Assembly: GCA_010672185.1 (NCBI GenBank)
Contig: JAAHHL010000404.1
Coordinates: forward strand, 1 to 6,576
DNA length: 6,576 nucleotides
Source of the DNA: Caldora sp. SIO3E6
Lineage (GTDB): Bacteria; Cyanobacteriota; Cyanobacteriia; Cyanobacteriales; Coleofasciculaceae
Direction of reading: 5' to 3'
The notes beneath the pieces are model-generated. The model saw only the letters and a program-made list of their open reading frames with translations. It was not told the DNA's origin and did no database searches. Made by a program: the position numbers and the translations under genes. This document shows, piece after piece, positions 1-4,719 of the stretch (position 1 is the stretch's first letter; the number at the start of each line of letters is the position of its first letter).

Positions 1-82
1 GGCAGGAGGCAGAAGACAGAAGGCAGGAGGCAGGAGGCAGGAGGCAGGAGGCAGGAGGCAGAAGGCAGGAGGCAGAAGGCAG
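1..82 (+). repeat. Heptanucleotide tandem repeat GGCAGGA/GGCAGAA
   Basis: There are eleven units in perfect 7-nt phase (1-77), mostly GGCAGGA or GGCAGAA with one GACAGAA, plus a 5-nt partial unit. The array touches the window edge and probably continues upstream. It is open in the frame of gene 1 and would be translated as a QEAGGRR-like low-complexity stretch. This is the short tandemly repeated repetitive (STRR) type of sequence known in cyanobacteria. Confidence 0.95.
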
Positions 83-3000
83 TCCTGATGAAAAATTTTT
101 CACCACCATGAATGAAAATCAATCTCTCCGCGTCCCCGCGTCCCCGCGTCCCCGCGTCTCTTTTCAAGGTATGGAAAAATGGTCATCAGAGCAAATATTT
201 AAGATAGTTGATCATTTGAATCTTGGATGGAAACTGCTTAACTCTCAGCAGGAGAGGGAGGAATTAGCTCAACTAAATTGGTTGGCAGGGAAAAAAGCCA
301 AAATAGCTAATGCCTATCCAGCGGCGATCAAATATTTACAGACAGGACAAAAACTGTTAGGAACTTATAGTTGGCAGACAAACTATGAGCTAACTCTGAA
401 TCTTGTGGTAGAGGAAGTGGAAGCTCAATACTTAACTACCAACTTTGAGCAAGTAGCAAAACTCTCAGAGATTGCCTTGCAACGAACTACAACTTTACTA
501 GATAAAGTAAAAATTTACGAAATCCAGCTGCAAGCTTATACAGCTCAAAATCAACCTTTGAAAGCAGTAAAGCTGGTTTTGGATAGTTTGCAGTTAATGG
601 GTATTTCCTTACCTCAACAGCCAGATAGAGAGCAGATTCAACTAGAGTTAGACGCAACACAGGCTAATTTAGCAGGGAAAGAGATTGAAGATTTAATCAA
701 TCTGCCGGAAATGACTAATGCTGAGCATCTAGCAGCTATGGCGATGATGAACCGAGTTTTTTCTGCTCTGGTAATTGCAGTACCTCAACTGATGCCCCTG
801 GTTATTTGTAAAATGGTAAATTTTTCCCTGGAACATGGGAATAGTGCTCTCTCTGCTCCTGCTTATGCTACCTATGGACTGATTCTCTGTGGAGTTGTTG
901 GAGATATTGATGGCGGTTATCAATTTGGGCAATTAGCTTTTCAATTATCGGAGCGTTTTGATAATACAGCTCTTAGAGCTAAAACTCTGACAAGATTGAT
1001 GGCAGGAGTTCAGCATTGGCACAAACCCATCAAAGCCAATCTCAATCTTGCTGTAGAAGCTTATCAATTGGCGCTGGAAGCAGGAGAGTTTGAGGATGCA
1101 GCGATGGCAGCTCAAATGTATGGGGCTTATGCTTTTTTTAGCTCTCAAGAGCTTACTCCACTCGAACGAGAAATTGCCACCTACTCTCAAGCCATCCATC
1201 AGCTGCAACAGGAAACAGTCTGGCAGTGGAATGAACTGCTGCGGCAAGTAGTTCTCAATTTGATGGGATCTACAGAAAACCCTTGTCTGTTAACTGGTGA
1301 GGCGTATAGTGAAAACAAGGCAGAAGGCAGTCCCGATGAAAAAATTTTCACCACCATGCATGAAAATCCTTCTCGACCCGTCTCCGCGTCCCCGCGTCCC
1401 CGCGTCCCCGCGTCCCCGCGTCTCTTTCAAGTCAGAGGGCAGAAGGCAGAAGGGAAAGAAGAAAGTGGCAAGGTAGAAGGGAATGATATAAAACTACCGC
1501 TCCAAGAACAGACTAATGACCAGATTACTCTATTTACCTTACATCTATACAAATTGATACTGTGCTATTTGTTTGCCGAAACTAGGGAAGCAGGGCAAAG
1601 CGCTAGTCAAGCAGCAAAGTATTTAGATGCGGTAATCGGTACGGTATATATTCCTCAATTCTATTTCTATGACTCTTTGGTCAGAATAACCGAATTTGCT
1701 ACTTTACCACCAATTGAACAGGAACATTTTCTTGCCAAAGTAGTCTCTAATCAAGAGAAGTTGGCAATATGGGCAGCTAAGGCTCCCAGGAATTATCAAC
1801 ATAAGTTGGAGCTTGTGGAAGCAGAATACCACCGACTTAGGGGAGAAAACACAGCAGCAATGGAATTATACGATCGCGCCATTGCTACAGCTCAAGAACA
1901 TGGTTATCTTCAAGAAGAGGCTCTGGCTAACGAACTTGCGGCTAAATTCTACCTTGACTGGGGCAAACCAAAGATTGCGAAAACCTATTTCAGTGATGCT
2001 CGCTACTGCTATACTCACTGGGGAGCCACAGCCAAGGTCAAAGATTTAGAAGCAAGATATCCCCAGTTATTAACCTTAGCAGTAGCAAGTTCTCCGAAAG
2101 AAACTCGTAAAACTACTATCAGCACTTCCGCCAGTACCCAGTTAGGGGAATCTTTAGATTTAGCCACACTAATGAAAGCTTCCCAAGCCATTGGTAGTGA
2201 AATTGTCTTGGATAAGTTGCTAGCTTCCTTGATGCAAACTCTGCTCCAAAATGCTGGAGCACAAGTCGGCTTCCTGATCTTACCAGCCCAGGTTCAATCA
2301 GGAAACGAGGAGGGTCAATTATTGATTGAAGCTTCGGGAACAATTGATTCTGAACAAATTACTGTCTTGCAGTCAATTCCCCTAGATAACCAAGTACCGG
2401 TATCAATGATCAACTATGTGGCTCGCACCAAGAAAACGGTAGTCTTGGATGATGCAACTAGTGAGGGGAATTTTACCAATGACCCTTACATCCAACAACA
2501 TCAAACCAAATCTATCTTGTGTGCGCCGCTGTTGAACCAAGGGTCTCTCAGTGGTATTGTCTACTTGGAGAATAACTTGACTAGCGGAGCTTTTACCCCC
2601 AAGCGGTTGCTAGTCATACAACTGTTATCTGGGCAAGCTGCGATCGCAATTACTAATGCTACACTCTACACTAAAGTGCAAGAGAGCGAGAAGAGACTGA
2701 CTCAATTTTTAGAAGCAATGCCAGTGGGAGTAGGGGTAATTGATGCTACTGGTAAGCCTTACTATACCAACCAGAAAGCGATTGAATTACTCGGTCAAGG
2801 AGTGAAAGTTAATCCTTCGGCTCAGTATCAGGAAAGTACCGAAGTCTATCAAAGCTACATCACAGGAACTAATCAGACTTATCCTATAGAAAAGTTGCCC
2901 ATCATGCGAGCCTTGAAAGGGGAAACTACTAGTACTGATGATCTAGAAATTCACCAAGGCGAACGAATTATTCCCTTAGAAAGTTGGGGGACACCTATTT

Positions 3001-4520
3001 ATGATGAACGAGGTAACATTGTTTACGCCATTGTCGCCTTTACTGATATCACCAAGCGCAAACGCGCTGAGAAATTGTTAGCTGATTACAGCCGTACCCT
3101 AGAACAAGAAGTTACTCAACGCACCCAGGAGCTACAGCAGGAAATAAACGAACGGCTACTCGTAGAAGAAGCTCTAAGTTTATCAGAAGAAAAATTCTCT
3201 AAAGCCTTTCGTTCCAGTCCTAACGCTATCACGATCACCGCAGTAACTGATGGGCGGCATATTGAGGTGAACGAGAGCTTCTGTCAATTTACCGGTTACA
3301 CTAGTGAAGAAATCATGGGTCATACTGCAGTGGAGCTGAATCTTTGGGTAAATCAACAAGACCGTCAGTCCCTCTTCCAAATGCTGTCAACCACTGGTGT
3401 AGTTCGCAACTATGAATTCAGTTTTCGTACCAAATCAGGGGCAGTTAAGACGGCGCTCCTATCCGCAGAAATAATTAATATTTCAGGACAAGAATGCCTA
3501 GTTGCTATCTCCAATGATATTACCGAACGCAAACAAGCAGAAGAAGCCCTTATTCAAGCCGAAAAAATGGCTGCCCTTGGACAGTTGATTGCTGGGGTGG
3601 CTCACGAAATCAATACTCCTTTAGGAGCAATCGGAGCTTCCATTAGTAATATCTCTAATGCTCTGGACAATTCTCTGCAACAACTACCCCAACTGTTCCA
3701 GCAAATCTCTGCTCAACGCCAAGCCGACTTCTTTGCCTTATTAGCAGCTAGCCAACAACGCTCCGAAGAGCTCTCTTTTAGAGAGGAAAGGAAATTTAAG
3801 CGTACACTCAAAAAAGAATTAGAAGCTCTAAGGATTGAGGATGCTGACATTTCGGCGACTAATTTAGTTAAACTAGGTATCACCAGCGATAATATTACTC
3901 CTTTTATCCCTCTACTACAAGACCCTAACCACCACTTAATTATTAAAGCAGCCTACAATTTAGCTTTGCAACAAAATAACAGTAAAAATATTCAATTAGC
4001 AGTAGAGAGAGCCTCAAAAATTGTCTTCGCTCTCAAAAGTTATGCCCATCAGGATAAATCCGGTACAATGATCACCGCTCAAATAACTGATGGTATTGAT
4101 TTAGTGCTTACTCTATATCAAGGTCAGTTTAAACAGGGTATTGAAGTGGTCAAAAACTATCAACAGGTTCCAGAGAGTTTGTGCTATCCTGAAGAACTAA
4201 ATCAAGTCTGGACAAATTTAGTTCATAATGCTACCCAAGCGATGAATAATCAGGGCAAGTTAGAGATAGCTGTTGCTGAGCAAGGGAATCAGATAGTAGT
4301 ACAAGTTACTGATTCTGGTTGTGGTATCCCCCCCGAAATCCAAGACAAAATCTTTGCACCCTTCTTTACCACCAAACCAGTAGGAGAAGGTAGTGGTTTG
4401 GGGTTGGATATAGTCCGCAAGATTGTTGACAAGCACCAAGGTAAAGTGGAAGTAGAGAGCGAACCAGGAAAGACGACATTCACGGTGTACTTACCAATTC
4501 TCAAGGAACTTCCCCTCTGA
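3..4520 (+). CDS. Multi-sensor histidine kinase (solenoid-GAF-PAS-PAS-HK), 5'-partial
   Basis: This is the C-terminal part of a large cytoplasmic sensor histidine kinase. Numbering takes the ATG at 108 as residue 1. Residues about 25-660 are a helical, TPR-like solenoid. In cyanobacterial multi-kinases this region follows a Ser/Thr kinase and AAA ATPase. Next come GAF (about 690-850; no bilin-type Cys-His pair), PAS (860-985), a coiled coil (985-1025) and a second PAS (1027-1145). The transmitter has an H-box with His1166 in AGVAHEINTP, an N-box with Asn1374, DSGCGIP at 1402-1408 and GSGLGL at 1428-1433. About 100 residues are inserted between the two DHp helices. No receiver domain follows. 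The frame is open without stops from position 3. The ATG at 108 lies in a repeat whose second copy carries the same Met internally, so I take it as not the true start; ATG 171 is another internal candidate. Two repeat-derived peptides interrupt the solenoid (before residue 25 and about 403-459). The ligand and partner are unknown. Confidence 0.9.
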   Translation, partial: QEAEDRRQEAGGRRQEAGGRRQEAEGSPDEKFFTTMNENQSLRVPASPRPRVSFQGMEKWSSEQIFKIVDHLNLGWKLLNSQQEREELAQLNWLAGKKAKIANAYPAAIKYLQTGQKLLGTYSWQTNYELTLNLVVEEVEAQYLTTNFEQVAKLSEIALQRTTTLLDKVKIYEIQLQAYTAQNQPLKAVKLVLDSLQLMGISLPQQPDREQIQLELDATQANLAGKEIEDLINLPEMTNAEHLAAMAMMNRVFSALVIAVPQLMPLVICKMVNFSLEHGNSALSAPAYATYGLILCGVVGDIDGGYQFGQLAFQLSERFDNTALRAKTLTRLMAGVQHWHKPIKANLNLAVEAYQLALEAGEFEDAAMAAQMYGAYAFFSSQELTPLEREIATYSQAIHQLQQETVWQWNELLRQVVLNLMGSTENPCLLTGEAYSENKAEGSPDEKIFTTMHENPSRPVSASPRPRVPASPRLFQVRGQKAEGKEESGKVEGNDIKLPLQEQTNDQITLFTLHLYKLILCYLFAETREAGQSASQAAKYLDAVIGTVYIPQFYFYDSLVRITEFATLPPIEQEHFLAKVVSNQEKLAIWAAKAPRNYQHKLELVEAEYHRLRGENTAAMELYDRAIATAQEHGYLQEEALANELAAKFYLDWGKPKIAKTYFSDARYCYTHWGATAKVKDLEARYPQLLTLAVASSPKETRKTTISTSASTQLGESLDLATLMKASQAIGSEIVLDKLLASLMQTLLQNAGAQVGFLILPAQVQSGNEEGQLLIEASGTIDSEQITVLQSIPLDNQVPVSMINYVARTKKTVVLDDATSEGNFTNDPYIQQHQTKSILCAPLLNQGSLSGIVYLENNLTSGAFTPKRLLVIQLLSGQAAIAITNATLYTKVQESEKRLTQFLEAMPVGVGVIDATGKPYYTNQKAIELLGQGVKVNPSAQYQESTEVYQSYITGTNQTYPIEKLPIMRALKGETTSTDDLEIHQGERIIPLESWGTPIYDERGNIVYAIVAFTDITKRKRAEKLLADYSRTLEQEVTQRTQELQQEINERLLVEEALSLSEEKFSKAFRSSPNAITITAVTDGRHIEVNESFCQFTGYTSEEIMGHTAVELNLWVNQQDRQSLFQMLSTTGVVRNYEFSFRTKSGAVKTALLSAEIINISGQECLVAISNDITERKQAEEALIQAEKMAALGQLIAGVAHEINTPLGAIGASISNISNALDNSLQQLPQLFQQISAQRQADFFALLAASQQRSEELSFREERKFKRTLKKELEALRIEDADISATNLVKLGITSDNITPFIPLLQDPNHHLIIKAAYNLALQQNNSKNIQLAVERASKIVFALKSYAHQDKSGTMITAQITDGIDLVLTLYQGQFKQGIEVVKNYQQVPESLCYPEELNQVWTNLVHNATQAMNNQGKLEIAVAEQGNQIVVQVTDSGCGIPPEIQDKIFAPFFTTKPVGEGSGLGLDIVRKIVDKHQGKVEVESEPGKTTFTVYLPILKELPL
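89..102. repeat. Perfect 14-nt palindrome in the repeat core
   Basis: TGAAAAATTTTTCA is its own reverse complement. In copy B the matching site has six A and four T, which breaks the symmetry by one substitution. It could be a recognition or folding element of the repeat. At this length in A/T-rich sequence, chance is also possible. Confidence 0.6.
129..157 (+). repeat. Octanucleotide tandem repeat CGCGTCCC (copy A)
   Basis: There are three full CGCGTCCC units and a five-base partial unit. Because 8 nt is out of phase with codons, three units are needed to return to frame, giving the eight-residue period RVPASPRP. The translated stretch is basic and rich in Pro and Ser, and probably unstructured. 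Confidence 0.95.
1319..1454 (+). repeat. Composite in-frame repeat element, copy B
   Basis: This is the second copy of the element inside gene 1. It has a short GGCAGAA run, the 50-nt core (1319-1368), an imperfect octad, a CGCGTCCC octad run (1385-1421), a tail TCTCTTTCAAG, and then two more GGCAGAA units (1438-1451). It is translated as EGSPDEKIFTTMHEN followed by SASPRPRVPASPR. It separates GEAYSE from DIKLPLQEQTNDQITLF, segments I would expect to lie almost next to each other in this family, so about 55 residues look inserted in a loop of the helical region. Unlike copy A, it is flanked on both sides by GGCAGAA units. Confidence 0.9.
1385..1421 (+). repeat. Octanucleotide tandem repeat CGCGTCCC (copy B)
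   Basis: There are four full units plus a five-base partial unit, one unit more than in copy A. They are preceded by a degenerate unit around 1374-1384. The run encodes the same RVPASPRP-type period. Confidence 0.95.
2640..2647. repeat. HIP1 octamer
   Basis: GCGATCGC, the highly iterated palindrome of many cyanobacteria, lies within the end of the GAF domain of gene 1. It supports a cyanobacterial origin. Confidence 0.9.
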
Positions 4521-4540
4521 TGTATGGAGAGTATGGAGAG

Positions 4541-4594
4541 TGTGGGGAGCTGAGGGAGCTGAGGGAGTGTGGGGAGCTGAGGGAGCTGAGGGAG
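4541..4594 (+). repeat. Perfect tandem duplication of a 27-nt unit
   Basis: The unit 4541-4567 is repeated exactly at 4568-4594. Each unit contains GGGGAGCTGAGGGAGCTGAG, itself built from an 8-nt GAGCTGAG-type period. Just upstream, 4524-4539 has two TATGGAGAG units. This block directly follows the stop codon of gene 1. I see no convincing stem-loop with a T run. Confidence 0.95.
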
Positions 4595-4596
4595 AT

Positions 4597-4666
4597 ATTC
4601 CCAATTCTCAATTCCCAATTCCCAATTCTCAATTCCCAATTCCCAATTCCCAATTCCCAATTCTCA
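4597..4666 (+). repeat. Heptanucleotide tandem repeat ATTCCCA/ATTCTCA, 10 units
   Basis: Ten units run in perfect phase: seven ATTCCCA and three ATTCTCA (units 2, 5 and 10). It is a non-coding STRR block in the spacer. On the minus strand it reads as repeated NWELGIG peptides, which are artefacts. A stray ATTCTCA unit reappears at 4723-4729 inside the start of gene 2. Confidence 0.97.
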
Positions 4667-4670
4667 AACA

Positions 4671-4719
4671 ACAAATAACAAATGACAAATAACAAATAAC
4701 AAACAACAAATGACAAATG
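4671..4719 (+). repeat. Heptanucleotide tandem repeat ACAAATA/ACAAATG, 7 units
   Basis: There are seven units in phase: three ACAAATA, three ACAAATG and one ACAAACA. The ATG of the last unit (4717-4719) is the apparent start codon of gene 2. The block is A-rich and carries no purine-rich ribosome-binding site. Confidence 0.95.

Larger units (their letters stand above)
71..167 (+). repeat. Composite in-frame repeat element, copy A
   Basis: The element joins the heptad array to a 50-nt core (71-120), then a CGCGTCCC octad run (129-157) and a tail TCTCTTTTCAAG. The core is 47/50 identical to 1319-1368; differences are at core positions 15, 26 and 41. It is read as EGSPDEKFFTTMNEN followed by RVPASPRPRV. 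In copy A the other two forward frames of the core contain TGA, so only the frame of gene 1 passes through. It sits just before the solenoid sequence SSEQIFKIVDHLN, at what appears to be a domain boundary. Confidence 0.9.
4521..4716 (+). other. Repeat-only spacer between the two kinase genes
   Basis: The 196 nt between the stop of gene 1 and the start of gene 2 are almost completely filled by three unrelated tandem repeat blocks. I recognise no promoter, operator or terminator. The two genes could share a transcript, or a promoter could lie in the A-rich repeat; the sequence does not decide this. Confidence 0.8.

Noticed and set aside
729..1247. Minus-strand frames at 729-932 and 945-1247
   Set aside because: They lie opposite the well-conserved solenoid coding sequence of gene 1 and show no recognisable protein features.
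1813..2343. Short frames at 1813-2049 (+) and 2119-2343 (-)
   Set aside because: Both are alternative-frame shadows inside gene 1 with no motif or start signal of their own.
2485..2600. GAF domain of gene 1 as a bilin-binding photoreceptor
   Set aside because: The region reads KSILCAPLLNQG, with a Cys but no adjacent His, unlike phytochrome or cyanobacteriochrome GAF domains.
3183..3380. Minus-strand frame opposite the second PAS domain
   Set aside because: It is antisense to a clear PAS coding region.
4521..4600. Possible terminator after gene 1
   Set aside because: The GGGA/TCCC pairing near 4590-4601 is only 4 bp with no following T run.
4597..4719. Possible CRISPR array
   Set aside because: The 7-nt units are directly adjacent with no spacers of unique sequence.
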